DNA of 64,000 nt from Paraniabella defluvii (lineage in GTDB: Bacteria; Bacteroidota; Bacteroidia; Chitinophagales; Chitinophagaceae), in assembly GCA_019316985.1 (NCBI GenBank), contig CP079215.1, positions 5,084,001 through 5,148,000 on the forward strand, given 5' to 3'. A model generated the notes under the pieces. That model searched no databases. It worked only from the letters and a program-made list of their open reading frames with translations, and was not told where the DNA came from. Made by a program: the position numbers and the translations under genes. Below are positions 1 to 10,289 of this stretch, piece by piece (the first letter of the stretch is position 1; the number at the start of each line of letters is the position of its first letter).

Positions 1-1
1 C

Positions 2-151
2 GCCCCGCGACCGTTTTTAAATTTTGTAGAGAACCACCAGGAAATATTGCAGCGTGTACCGCAAAAGTACCTGGCCTCTTACTTAAATATTAAACCGGAA
101 ACTTTCAGCAGGTTTAAACACCTGTTAAGGGTAAAACGCCCTGCTTTATAA
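2..151 (+). CDS. Crp/Fnr-family regulator, C-terminal end (partial)
   Basis: The first 49 codons visible are the end of a gene that begins before the window. The translation contains PQKYLASYLNIKPETFSR, the winged helix-turn-helix recognition region typical of Bacteroidota cAMP-receptor-like (Crp/Fnr) regulators, and stops at TAA (149-151). The N-terminal cyclic-nucleotide-type sensor domain is outside the window, so the signal it senses cannot be inferred. It converges on the mntH-usp gene with only six bases between the two stop codons. Confidence 0.7.
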   Translation, partial: APRPFLNFVENHQEILQRVPQKYLASYLNIKPETFSRFKHLLRVKRPAL

Positions 152-157
152 TTCCAT

Positions 158-2035
158 TTATGCCGGAACTATCAGCACCGGGGCTTTTATGAGGTGCCTC
201 AGCTGGTTGATGGTTTCCCCGTATATCAGGTCTTTAATTCCCCTGTGTCCATGGGCGCCTATAACCAATAGCTCTACATTCGATTCATTGATGATCCGGG
301 CAATACTGTCTACCGTATTTCCAAATCCCAGTTTTCCTTCAACCTGATAGCCCTTCTCCTTCAGTTGCTGCACATAAGCATTAAGATATTGCTGGTCAGA
401 CAGTGTTTCGTCATCAACACTTTCTCCAAAGTTGGCCCCGGCCGCTACGCTTTCAGTTATATGTATTAAGAGGTAGGCGCTATCCGTTTTTCCCTGGGCC
501 AGCGCGTGATTGATCACTTTTTCATCCAGCTCCCCAAAGTCGAGCGTAATGGCTATTTTTCCGTAAGCGGGCACCGGCGACAATTCAAGGGTTTTGGGCG
601 TATCATGTATGGTGATTTTTTGTGAAGATTTCTTTTTTGCAAAGGATACAGCGTGGTGTACAATAGCAACAGGAGGAAGCCTATAGCTCCTGCAATGATC
701 AGTATTTTCCAGAAAAGGTTGCCTGGAGTGTCGAAAAAATCCATAGCCTGCTCCACTATTAATCTTGCATTAAGATATACGAGCACCATTGTTATCAGCC
801 ATGCAGATATCTTTACCCAGGGCTTAATAACAAATTTACCCATCGTTTTTTTATCGCTTACGAAGTGAATCAGTGGTATAATGGCAAAGCCCAGCTGCAT
901 GCTTAATACCACCTGGCTGAATATAAGCAGGCTGTCTACATCTTCTTCTCCGTTAATCAATATAACCAGTGCAGCAGGTACAATTGCTATTAACCTGGTA
1001 ATTAACCGGCGTACAATAGGATTGATGCGCAGTCGCAGGTAGCCTTCCATCACAATTTGCCCGGCCAATGTGCCGGTAATGGTGCTGCTTTGGCCTGCTG
1101 CAATCAGCGCCACCGCAAAAAGTTTGGCGGCAAAAGTGCTTCCAAGATGTTGAGGCAACAGCTCATAGGCCTGCTTGATTTCACCAACGTCGGACCGGCC
1201 GGTTTTATAAAATACTGCGGCTGCCAGTATTAATATGGCCGCATTAACCAGTAAGGCCATATTCAGCGCAACAGCGCTGTCAATAAAATTAAGCTTCAGC
1301 GCTTTTTTGATGCTGGCATCATCGCGGTTGAATTTGCGGGTTTGTACGAGGGCCGAATGAAGGTATAGGTTGTGCGGCATCACCGTAGCGCCGATAATAC
1401 CAATTGCAATATAAAGGGCCGTATCATTTTCGATATGCGGCACCAAACCAGAAACCACTTCGCCGGGGTTGGGCTGGGCTACCACTATTTGCACCAGGAA
1501 AGACATGGCAATTATGAAAATTAAGCCAATGATAAAGGCTTCCAGCTTTCGCATACCCAACCGCTGCAGCATGATCAATAAGAATGTATCCAATGCCGTA
1601 ATTAATACCCCATAAATGAGGGGCATGCCGGTAAGTAGCTGTAAACCGATAGCCATACCCAGTATTTCTGCCAGGTCGGTAGCGGCAATAGCTATTTCCG
1701 CCAGTATATATAAAGCAAAATTGACCTTTTTAGGTAAGTTTCCCGGTTCGCCTGCGCCAGGTCGCGGTTACGTACAATTCCAAGCCGGGCAGAGAGGCTC
1801 TGCAGCAATAAGGCCATTAAATTACTCATCACCAGTACCCACAGAAGCGAGTAGCCAAACTGGCTGCCGCCTGCAAGATCTGTAGCCCAGTTGCCCGGAT
1901 CCATATAGCCTACACTAACCAGGTAGGCCGGTCCGAAAAAGCGAGTATACGTCTCCACCTGGATTTGTTAGGTGCCGTAGTATCTACCGAATTATGAACC
2001 TCGCTTAACGAAATTTCTGAGTGATGTTTTGCCAT
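158..2035 (-). CDS. mntH: Nramp Mn2+/Fe2+ transporter fused to a universal stress domain
   Basis: Proton-coupled divalent-metal importer of the inner membrane (Nramp/SLC11 family). The start ATG at 2035 gives a soluble N-terminus beginning MAKHHSEISLSEV, then FFGPAYL and the TM1 metal-binding DPGN motif (GYMDPGNWATDLAGG). The TM6 motif MPHNLYLHSALVQTRK is also intact. After about 11 hydrophobic segments the protein runs into a 140-residue UspA domain ending GAHGHRGIKDLIYGETINQL, a cytosolic domain known as a fusion on some Bacteroidota Nramps. Three frame breaks interrupt the gene, near 1936-1940, 1726-1735 and 633-638. Each is repaired by one extra base, two of them in A/T runs. The gene overlaps mntR by one base (TAATG), so the two are translationally coupled and probably repressed by MntR under metal sufficiency. 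No metal-site residue appears missing; manganese over iron is inferred from the mntR link. Confidence 0.85.
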
Positions 2036-2693
2036 TAGTTTTTGATAAAGATGTTTTGAGACAACTCTTTTGTCAGGTACGATTGATGCTTGTTATCGGT
2101 TTTTACCTCCATAGATTCATCAAATGGATATTTTTGATCACCTGTATACGGCTTCCTATGGAAATATTTTTCTCATCCAGCATTTCCAGTACCTGGGGCG
2201 ACTGGTTGCCTATCTGGGTAACTACCGCTATTTTCTTTTCGGAAAGGGTAGCCAGCGACACCTGCCGGGGCTGAAATATTTTTCCTTTGGCATCCGGTAT
2301 AGGGTCGCCATGCGGATCTGTTCTTGGAAATCCCAAAAAGGCATCCAGTTTATTAATTAGCTTTTCGTTGCTTACGTGCTCGAGCTCCTCGGCTACTTCA
2401 TGTACTTCTTCCCAGCTAAACCCCAGCTTCTGCGAAAGAAAATGCTCCCACAACCGGTGCCGGCGTACAATACCCAGCGCCTGCTCGGTTCCGGTAGCTG
2501 TTAAGGTGCAGCCATAATAAGCTTTATAGCTAACCATGCCTTTTTTACTCAGTTTCTTAAGCATATCTGTAATAGAGGCGGGTGCGGTATGCAATGCCGT
2601 TGCCAGGTCGTTGGTAGCAACAATACCCGACGTATGCTGGAGATGATAAATGGTCTTCAGGTAATTTTCTTCTGCAACCGAAAATCGAATCAT
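2035..2693 (-). CDS. mntR: DtxR/MntR-family metal-dependent transcriptional regulator
   Basis: Metalloregulator that represses metal-uptake genes when Mn2+ or Fe2+ is plentiful. It starts MIRFSVAEENYLKTIYHL, the classic DtxR/MntR winged-helix N-terminus. A dimerisation and metal-binding region follows (RRHRLWEHFL, EEVHEVAEELEHV, FPRTDPHGDPIP), where the His/Glu/Asp residues match family metal ligands. A C-terminal SH3-like FeoA-type domain follows, with a total of about 220 residues. One frame break near 2124-2130 (A5 run, one A missing) separates the last 30 residues, which read DESMEVKTDNKHQSYLTKEL in the shifted frame and stop at 2035. It is the first gene of an mntR-mntH operon. The palindrome just upstream at 2707-2722 is the likely autoregulatory site. 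Confidence 0.85.
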
Positions 2694-2706
2694 GGCTAAA
2701 TAATAA

Positions 2707-2722
2707 TTTAGACAAATCTAAA
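2707..2722. promoter_or_regulatory. Probable MntR operator overlapping the mntR promoter -7 box
   Basis: A perfect inverted repeat TTTAGA-CAAA-TCTAAA lies 14 bases before the mntR start. DtxR/MntR regulators bind AT-rich palindromes of this form. On the minus strand bases 2713-2720 read TAGATTTG, matching the Bacteroidota -7 consensus TAnnTTTG, so repressor binding would directly block sigma-factor contact. A good -33 TTTG box is not evident. Seen: the palindrome and the -7 match. Inferred: MntR binding. Confidence 0.65.
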
Positions 2723-2846
2723 AATAATTTTCAATATACTGAAACCTTTTCCCGGCGGCGGATAATATGCCGATATGATTTGAGGAAATCTATGGTAGTA
2801 TTAACGAAGTATTGTTTATTTGTAGCTTAATAATATATTACTGACT

Positions 2847-3791
2847 ATGCCGTATAAACTTTGTTTTTTCGCTTTACTGTTGGTGCTGATCGTTTCGTGT
2901 GGAAAGAAGAAAAAAAAAAAAAGATGGCCGGGGATGATGATGTCAATATGCAGGAATTTGTGGAATTTTTCCCGAGGTTCGGTTGCCCTTTATATACTCG
3001 GATACCTCCTATACGCTAAAACTGACGACAGCCTGCTGATCAGTGCAGATATATTTAATGAGTTTACTCCTGACAGTATATTGAACGCCAGTTTTGGTAC
3101 AGAAAAGCCCAAGCTGTATGCCATCGGGAAATTCAGTGAAAAAGAAGGTACTGTATACCTTATGTCAAAGGCAGCCACAGCTAAACAAAAAGTAATGTTT
3201 ATTGCGGCCTATAATAAGAAGAACGAGTTTTTAGCCGCTATGCCGGTAATGAAGAGTAAGAAAGAAGCGGGCATCACCACTTCTGTAACCATTGATAAGC
3301 TCTTTAACATTAATAAAAAAACGATCAAAAAACTGCCTAACGATGTTGAAATAAGCGGCGATGATGTATATGTATTAAACAGCGCAGCGAAAAAGTTTAT
3401 GCTGGTTATGACAGATTCTTTGGGAGATGACGCCGAAGTGATCAACCCTATCGATACCCTGGGGCGGAGTTATAAATATGCAGGCGATTATGGTGTGGGA
3501 AGCAGGAACATTATTTCTATCCGCGATAACATAAGGCCCGGGCGTGTTCAGTTTTATATTCACCTGGAAGAGAAGAATTCGAATTGTTCGGGCGAATTAA
3601 AAGGCGAAGCTAATATTACTTCGGAGCATACCCTAGTTTACAAACAACCGGGAGACCCCTGTGCGTTGCAGTTTGAATTTGATAAGAACGGTGTAACGCT
3701 GAAAGAATTAGAGGGTTGCGGATCACGCATGGGCGCGTTGGATTGTACGTTTAATGGCCGGTATCCCAAAAAGAAAATTTCAAAAAAGTAA
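2847..3791 (+). CDS. Lipoprotein of unknown function
   Basis: I do not recognise the family. The N-terminus MPYKLCFFALLLVLIVSCG is a lipoprotein signal peptide with lipobox IVSC, so the product should be membrane-anchored. Directly after the Cys comes a 13-base A run encoding poly-Lys. The next 120 bases read sensibly only if the frame is changed three times: one frame gives DDDVNMQEFVEFFPRF, another gives RLPFIYSDTSYTL, and the original gives TDDSLLISADIFNEF. The rest (to KKKISKK) is continuous, about 250 residues, mixed alpha/beta, with Cys residues in NCSGEL, DPCALQF, GCGSRMG and DCTFNG that may form disulphides. It stands alone, head to head with the mnt operon. The large number of frame changes right after a homopolymer suggests sequencing error, although a phase-variable tract cannot be excluded. 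Confidence 0.6.
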   Translation: MPYKLCFFALLLVLIVSCGKKKKKKRWPGMMMSICRNLWNFSRGSVALYILGYLLYAKTDDSLLISADIFNEFTPDSILNASFGTEKPKLYAIGKFSEKEGTVYLMSKAATAKQKVMFIAAYNKKNEFLAAMPVMKSKKEAGITTSVTIDKLFNINKKTIKKLPNDVEISGDDVYVLNSAAKKFMLVMTDSLGDDAEVINPIDTLGRSYKYAGDYGVGSRNIISIRDNIRPGRVQFYIHLEEKNSNCSGELKGEANITSEHTLVYKQPGDPCALQFEFDKNGVTLKELEGCGSRMGALDCTFNGRYPKKKISKK

Positions 3792-3960
3792 GAGGCTGTT
3801 TACAATATTTTACAAAGAGACATTCCAAATTGCTGCTATCGCCGTGCCGGCCGTAGCCGGGGCATCCCGTGAATATAGAAGAAGACTCCTCGGCTTCGCT
3901 GGGGGTGACGTATGATAAGGATATTTGTTTGGAGCGACAATTTGGAATACAGCCGCTTAC
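3789..3960. repeat. Palindromic MITE/REP-like intergenic element
   Basis: Both ends carry inverted copies: TAAGAGGCTGT (3789-3799) against the complement of ACAGCCGCTTA (3949-3959), 10 of 11 bases matching, and ATTCCAAATTG (3822-3832) against CAATTTGGAAT (3938-3948), a perfect 11-base match. Inside is the segment GACTCCTCGGCTTCGCTGGG, of a type repeated in many Bacteroidota intergenic regions. It has no coding potential. It begins at the stop of the preceding lipoprotein gene. I read it as a non-autonomous repeat and not as a simple terminator, because the arms are about 105 bases apart. Confidence 0.5.
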
Positions 3961-4412
3961 AAAAGTCTTAGGGCGGGTCGTTTGCCTGTTTCTCCGGCAG
4001 ATTCCTTGGTAGTTTGCGTTATATCCCCGAGAATGTGGAAGTTAAACCGGTATAATAATCGCGGTACCTGTGCCGGGTGATAGTGTGGCATTTTCTTTTG
4101 TAGCGGGCTAAAACTGCTACAAGGAAACTTGCTACAATTTTGTAGCATTCGTTCCGCAAAGGTTAAAAATGCTACTACCGGTATTCACACCTGCTTATAT
4201 GCTTCGTCAGGCACTCAATACCGGTGCATACATCCACCACTTTAACTGAAATTATTGCGAACGAAGCTTCCAGCAGTACTCGTGCATTCCCGGCACTTAA
4301 TCAGCCGTAACCTATATTCATCCTTAAGCTTTATTTTTCAAAAGCATGTATTCAACAGCCTGAATCATGCTGCTGTTTTTGCTCTTTGCTTTTAAACAGT
4401 TTCTTGACGAGC
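3961..4412. other. Gene-free stretch, no recognised feature
   Basis: About 450 bases between the palindromic element and the DUF6807 gene. All six frames are broken into short pieces without family resemblance. There are scattered short motifs (several TGTAGC/GCTACA words around 4100-4145 and ACCGGT words around 4178 and 4220), but I could not fold them into a convincing RNA or operator. Confidence 0.4.
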
Positions 4413-5439
4413 TTACTGCTTTTGAAAATCTTTTGATAAAGCATCTATTTCAGGAGCATTCATATCTCTCGAAGCGATGGATACACGATACCTGAAAGTA
4501 ACTGACCCGCCAGGTTTAAGAGTGTAGTTGAGTGTTTCTTTTCCATTGCTGAATATTGTTCTTCCCAATGGGTTAATCGCAAAAAGCCCATATCCTCTTG
4601 CATGCCAGTAGGAGGGATAACCTGTATTACGGGGATGATCAAAAATAGCAATGGTAATATTTTTATGGTCTTTGACACCTTTTAGCATGGCCCAGGGCGC
4701 TTTACTGCTCCAAACACTATCTCCTTTTATGCCATTGCTGTTATAATACATGCCGGAGATATTGGCTCCAGAAGACGGATCTACTTTTGTTTTGTTACCG
4801 TGTGCGTCTACGAAAATACCCGGTTCTTTCGACGGCATTTCCAACTCTCTGGCTACGCGTATAGCAAAAATCCATCCTTTACGTCTTTAAAAACAACAGG
4901 CTCTTTCAGTGCCGTAAGCGTAGTGGTTCGGTCTATAATAACCACATCATTTTGTACTTTAAAATCATAAGTAGTGCTTTCTTTTAAAAACTGGTCGCCC
5001 TTGTTATTATACCAGCCAGCAGTAGCAGACAATTGCGCTTTATTGGCTGACCGGAGTGTTTTTATAATTTTTTCGTGGCGAATGGTTCCATACAGGTGCT
5101 TTTTTTCCGGGGCTATTGCAGTAGAATTGTTCCAGAAATCAATACCGTTTACCGATTCGTAATTCAGCCAGATGCCCACATGATGCGGATGATCTGTTCG
5201 CTCTCCCAGGCGGGGCGCTATGGGGTAGCCCCTGGTTACGGTAATGCCGTCAACAGTATTAACGGGATATAAAAAAGGCTTTGCTATAGAATCGTAATAG
5301 CAATAGGATGTGATCAGTTGTCCGTTATAGGTAATATCGGCACGCTGGTTGGCCGGCTTCAAAATAATATTAAAGCCATTTTGTGCATACAAAACCGGGG
5401 AGCAAAGCAAAAAGAAGAATGCAATGATATTTTTTTCAT
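4413..5439 (-). CDS. DUF6807 (PmoA-like) secreted protein
   Basis: A secreted DUF6807-family protein, a family common beside sugar dehydrogenases and glycoside enzymes in Bacteroidota, with function unproven. The best start is ATG at 5439: with one base added to the T7/A7 run it gives MKKNIIAFFFLLCSPVLYAQ, a signal peptide ending at an AQ cleavage site. Signature: RLGERTDHPHHVGIWLNYE with clustered His residues, then GIDFWNNS, and in the C-terminal half HPRNTGYPSYWHARGYGLFA and NPLG. The reading frame breaks near 4860 (T5 run, one T missing), joining KDVKDGF to AIRVARELEMPSKEP. Length is about 340 residues, normal for the family. It is separated from secDF by a strong terminator and is probably transcribed alone. 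Confidence 0.75.
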
Positions 5440-5521
5440 CTGACAATGATTTGCGGATGTGACTGAGCTGTCAAGATAGTTATTTACCCGTTGATTAGCA
5501 AATCCAACAAAATCTAATAAA

Positions 5522-5548
5522 AAAACCGGGTACTATGTACCCGGTTTT
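5522..5548. terminator. Strong bidirectional-looking intrinsic terminator
   Basis: Perfect 12-base stem AAAACCGGGTAC / GTACCCGGTTTT around a TAT loop, with T and A tracts on both sides. It lies 19 bases after the secDF stop and so ends leftward transcription from secDF. Confidence 0.85.
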
Positions 5549-5566
5549 GATTTATAAAAAGATAGA

Positions 5567-8500
5567 TTATTTCTTAGCTGTCTCTACCTTGGCATCCGCC
5601 TGTTGCTTGCTTTTGCGGATACCTCCTTTCAGGTCAACCAGTACCGGTGCAGCCACGAATACTGTTGAATAAATACCGGTAACCACACCAATCAGCATCG
5701 CAAATGCGAAACCGCGTGTTACTTCACCGCCAAAGATGAACAGGATGAGGATGGTTAGGAATACGGTTAAAGTGGTCATGATCGTGCGGCTTAACGTTTC
5801 GTTGATCGCCTTATTTACCAAAGTTTTCTGATCGAGGGTAGGATGAAGCTTCATGTCTTCCCTGATCCTGTCGAAGATCACCACTGTATCATTCATAGAG
5901 AAACCAATAACCGTCAGTATCGCCGCAATAAAATGTTGGTCAATTTCGAGCGGGAAAGGAACGATCTCTCTTGCAAATGAGAACACGATCAATGTAACCA
6001 GGGTATCATGTATCAACGCAAAAATAGTACCCAGTGAGAACCTCCAGTCACGGAAACGAATGAAGATATACAGGAATATGGCAATCATGGCAAACAATGT
6101 AGCCTTCAATGCGCCCTTCTTCAAGTCGTCGGATATGGTAGGTAATACTTTCTTGCTTTCTTTTTTATGGAACGATTCAAACTGGTTGTAGGTTGTATTT
6201 GCAGGCAGGTGCTTTTTCAATCCTTCAAAAAGCTTGTGTTCTACTATGGAGTCTGCCATTTCAGTTCTTGGGTCCCTGATCAGGTAAGACGTGGTGATAT
6301 CGAGGCTGGTTCCATCGCCTACTGTTTTGATGATAGGGTTTTCATCTTCAAAAGTAGCTTTCAGGTCGTCCCTGATGGCTTCCACGTTTGCTTTTTTACC
6401 GAAATCAATTTTATAGCTGCGTCCTCCATCAAACTCTACACCATAATCAAAGCCGTTAAAGATGGTAGCGATACCCAGTATAACTATAATAACCGAGATA
6501 ACATAAGCTCTTTTCCTGAACTCAATGAATTTGAAATTGGATTTCTTTTCTATGGCATTGCTTACTTTACTAAAGTAGTTCAGGTGTTTGTTTTTATTGG
6601 TAAACCAATCGCTTACCCAACGGCTCACCAGGATACCACAGAATAAAGAAAGGAACAGACCCAGGATTTGCGTGGTAGCAAAGCCTTTAACAGGTCCTAA
6701 CCCAAAGTAATACAGGATAAAGGCGGTAAGCAATGTAGTAACGTGACCATCCAGTACAGGAGCCAGCGAGCGGTTGTAACCGTCATTGATAGCCGGCAGG
6801 TAAGCCTTTCCTTTCCTTAGCTCTTCTTTTATCCTTTCATAAATAATTACGTTGGTATCCACCGCCATACCAATGGTTAATACCAGACCCGCAATACCCG
6901 GAGCCGTTAATGTTGCGCCTAAACCAGCTAATACACCAATTGTGAAAAGTAAGTTTAAGATCAGGGCAATATTGGCCACCCAGCCACTGGTATTGTAGTA
7001 AATGATCATTAAAGTAAAGATCACCAGGAAAGAGATGATGAACGACCACATTCCACCTTGCAGCGCTGCGGCCCAGGGTAGGACCTACTGTTGTTTCGTT
7101 AACAATTTTAGCAGGCGCGGGCAGTTTACCAATTTTCAGGATATTAGCTAAATCGCTGGCTTCTTCCTGAGAAAAGCTGCCCGAGATGCTGGAGCGGCCA
7201 CCTTCAATAGCCTCATTTACATTAGGGGCGGAGTAAACCGTACCATCTACAACAATAGCTATGGCGCGGCCTACATTGGCCCTGGTTAAGTCGGCCCATA
7301 TTTTAGCGCCGGCATTGCTCATTTCAGGCTTACATTGGTTCTGCCGGTTTGATCAAAGTCATAGCCTGCATTAATCACCTGCTCGCCTTCTAACTTGGCT
7401 TTTTGACGGCCAAAGGTTTTAATGGCATACAAACCTACAGCAGGCGATTTTTTTCAGGGATTCCAAACATCCAAACCAGGTCGGCGGGAAACTGGCTCTT
7501 AACGGTAGGAGACTCCAGTATTTTACGAATATTCGCGGTGTCTTTGGTCAGTACCTGGCCAATTAAACCATTGTCGATCAATCTACCCTGTTGCGGATCA
7601 ACCGAGAAGCCAATCCAGCCATATAAATGTTTTTAGCCTCAGCTTCCTGGTTGGTAGCTCCTGCATTTGCTTTGGGAGCATCTTTTTTAGCCAGGTCTTT
7701 CAACTGGGCCTGTAGATTACCGGTGTCGGTTTTGGCAGTTGCAGTTGTTTTAGCTGTATCTGTAGCTGCGCTGGCTACCGCTGTAGTGTCTTTGGAAGCG
7801 GTGCTGTCTGCAGCAACTTTACCACCGTTGCCGGAAAAGAACAGTTCATCTGCTTTCTGAACATTAGGCCAGATCTCGCTGATATTATATACTTCCCAGA
7901 ATTGCAGGTTCGCACTTGCCTGGAGGTTTTTCTTAACACGCTCCCTGTCCTGCACGCCCGGAAGCTCAACAGAGATAATTTGTTTTTCAGCATCAGGGTT
8001 GATGCCCGGCTGCGCCACACCAAATTTATCGATACGGGTAGTGATCAGTCTTGCAGTGTTATCAAATGCCGCTTTAGCCTGTTTGTTCAGGTAGCTGATC
8101 ACTTTACTGTCGTCGTCGGTAGCTTTTAATTCTGTATTGCTCGAGTTGGCAAACAATGCAGCCAGTCTTCCGTTAGGCACCAGTTTTTGTATTCTTCAAC
8201 AAAAAGGGTTACAAAGTTGGCATCGCTGTTGGCTTTTCTCAGATCGGCATTGGCCAGGGCCTTTGTAAAGTTGGGATCTTTGGAGTTATTGGCCAGCGTA
8301 GACAATACACCGCTCATTTCCACTTCCATGGTTACGTTCATACCTCCCTGAAGATCCAGACCCAGGTTTAACTCTTCTCCTTTCGCTTTCTGATAGCTGA
8401 TAGGGCCGGTGATACCGTAAGAAACCGTAACATCCCTTGTGCTGTCTTTCAGCTCAGCCAGGCGTGCCTCATAGGCCTCTTGCAGCCACTCCTGGTAAGT

Positions 8501-8688
8501 TGCCTGGGAGTCTTTATTACCGGGATACTTGGCAGCAGCAGTTGGATATGTTCTGTCTACATAACTGCGGGCTTGCTTTTCCAGCTTCTTCTCATGATTT
8601 CTTACAAACCAGGTAAACGATAATTGATACAGGGAATAAATGATAAGCAAAATCGTAAAAAAAAACGAACCAGGCCTTTGAGTTGCAT
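5567..8688 (-). CDS. secDF: SecDF fused protein-export membrane subunit
   Basis: Proton-motive-force-driven accessory component of the Sec translocon. In Bacteroidota SecD and SecF are one polypeptide of about 1,000 residues, as here. The start ATG at 8688 gives MQLKGLVRFFF and TM1. The SecD half shows GLDLQGGMNVTMEVEMS, a long periplasmic P1 domain with an Ala/Asp/Thr-rich insertion (about 7700-7850), NVGRAIAIVVDG and the TM4 motif NVIIYERIKEE. The SecF half shows DYGVEFDGGRSYKIDF and DTVVIFDRIRED. At least six frame breaks occur (about 8655, 8190, 7630, 7450, 7324, 7065). Each is healed by one added base, mostly in A5/T5 or longer runs. For an indispensable gene this is much more likely a sequencing artefact than decay. 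It is divergent from the aminotransferase gene. Confidence 0.93.
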
Positions 8689-8917
8689 ACGAGTTTAAAA
8701 TTTATAATTCACTTAGTTTGGTAAAAGTTATTTGGCACGGTAAAGCACCAAAAAACCTTATCCGGTTTTTTTTTAAAGGCTGCAAAGATAAGGGGGTTAG
8801 CCTAATTGAAAGTTGATAAGTTATTAAGTTGATAGGAGGATGTGCGAAAAAATATTGAAAAAAACGTTTTTCGACAAATTAACCTTAAAGTTTTAAACTT
8901 TTAAACCAATCAACTAT

Positions 8918-8925
8918 TACATTTG
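8918..8925 (+). promoter_or_regulatory. Promoter -7 box for the aminotransferase gene
   Basis: TACATTTG matches the Bacteroidota -7 consensus TAnnTTTG and lies 36 bases before the ATG at 8962. The -33 region is only AT-rich, without a clear TTTG. Confidence 0.5.
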
Positions 8926-8961
8926 CATGATTTTTTATTCTAACAGAAAAATATTTAAAAA

Positions 8962-10150
8962 ATGCAATTATCATCTCTTTTAGAGCGCTTTGCAGAGCCG
9001 GAAACGCTTAAAATGGCAAAATTGGGGCGCGAATTAAGGGCAAAAGGTGTGGATGTGATTGACCTGAGCCTTGGTGAACCAGACTTCGATACACCTGAAC
9101 ATATAAAGCAGGCTGCCATTCAGGCGATTAATGATAATTGGAGCCATTATACGCCGGTACCCGGTTTTCTCGATTTACGCGAGGCGGTATGTACCAAACT
9201 GAAAAGAGACAATAACCTTGATTATAAACCTGAACAGATAGTTGTTTCCACGGGCGCCAAACAAAGTCTGGCTAACGTGCTGCTGGCTTTGGTAGATGAA
9301 AACGATGAAGTAATTATTCCTACTCCTTATTGGGTAACATATTCGGAGCTGGTAAAAATTGCCCGTGGTAAAGTAGTTGAGATCAGAACAAGCGTTGAAA
9401 AAGGGTTTAAAGCTACTGCAGCAGAAGTAGAAGCAGCCATTACGCCCAATACAAAAGCCTTTTTATTCTCTTCCCCTGTAATCCTTCCGGCGCCGTTTAT
9501 AATAAAGAAGAACTGGCAGCACTGGCGGAAGTATTTAGAAAACATCCCCAGGTGACCATTATTTCTGACGAGATCTATGAATATATTAATTACGTGGGCG
9601 ACCATGAAAGTATTGCCCAGTTTGAAGACCTGAAAGACAGGGTGGTTATCGTGAATGGTTTAAGTAAAGGGTTTGCAATGACTGGCTGGCGTATAGGCTA
9701 TACGGCATCTTCTATTGCCATTGCCAAAGCAATGGAAAAATTGCAGGGACAGTTTACCAGCGGTACCTGCTCGATTGCGCAAAAAGCGGGCGTAGCTGCT
9801 TTAACAACCGATTTAAAGCCTACACAGGAAATGGCGGAAGAATTCACCCGCAGGAAAAAACGCGTTTTAGAGCTGGTGAACGAAATCCCCGGTGTTGTTT
9901 GTTCCGATCCTGATGGAGCATTTTATATTTTCCTGATATGAGCTCTTATTTTGGCAAAACAGACGGTGAAACCTTTATTAAGGATTCGGCGGATTTATGT
10001 ATGTATATCCTGAACACCGCGCATGTATCTTCTGTAATGGGAGCGGCTTTTGGCGAACCGAACTGTGTACGGTTTTCTTTTGCCAACAGCTTACCCAATA
10101 TCGAAAAAGGCTGGGCAAGGATTAAAGATGCGTTGTCTAAACTAAAATAA
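8962..10150 (+). CDS. Class I aspartate-type PLP aminotransferase
   Basis: Pyridoxal-phosphate aminotransferase of the aspartate/aromatic subgroup (AspC/AspB-like), cytosolic, interconverting amino acids and 2-oxo acids. It begins MQLSSLLERFAEPETLKMAK and shows SLGEPDFDTPEHIKQA, the nucleotide-like STGAKQSLAN region, TPYWVTYSE, ISDEIYEYI and the PLP-lysine segment NGLSKGFAMTGWRIGYTA, in which the Lys of SKGF is the Schiff-base residue. It ends with FGEPNCVRFSFANS, where the Arg binds the substrate carboxylate. Two frame breaks (about 9474, C4 run, restoring SSPCNPSGAVYNKEEL; and about 9932, restoring IFPDMSSYFG) are each cured by one C. Rejoined length is about 397 residues, standard for the family. 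Exact substrate is not decidable from sequence. It is followed by its own terminator. Confidence 0.88.
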
Positions 10151-10164
10151 ATTTTTAATATAAT

Positions 10165-10192
10165 AAAAAGACTCCCGCCAGGGAGTTTTTTT
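10165..10192 (+). terminator. Intrinsic terminator after the aminotransferase gene
   Basis: Stem AAAAAGACTCCC / GGGAGTTTTTTT with a short GCCA loop and a T7 tail, 14 bases after the stop codon. Confidence 0.85.
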
Positions 10193-10234
10193 ATTTATTG
10201 CTGTTTAATTGTAACGAGTATAAAAAATATTGAA

Positions 10235-10242
10235 TAGATTTG
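10235..10242 (+). promoter_or_regulatory. Promoter -7-like box before the histidine kinase
   Basis: TAGATTTG matches TAnnTTTG 48 bases before the ATG at 10290. A TTG at 10209-10211 is 23 bases upstream, slightly longer than the usual 19-21 spacing, so the -33 element is uncertain. Confidence 0.4.
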
Positions 10243-10289
10243 TAGAAGGGAAGAGTGACAAAGAGGTTGCGTTAAATTGAAACTAAGCC

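Noticed and set aside
5567..8688. secDF as four or more separate small genes or a pseudogene
   Set aside because: All fragments are collinear parts of one SecDF and each junction is healed by one base; the gene is essential.
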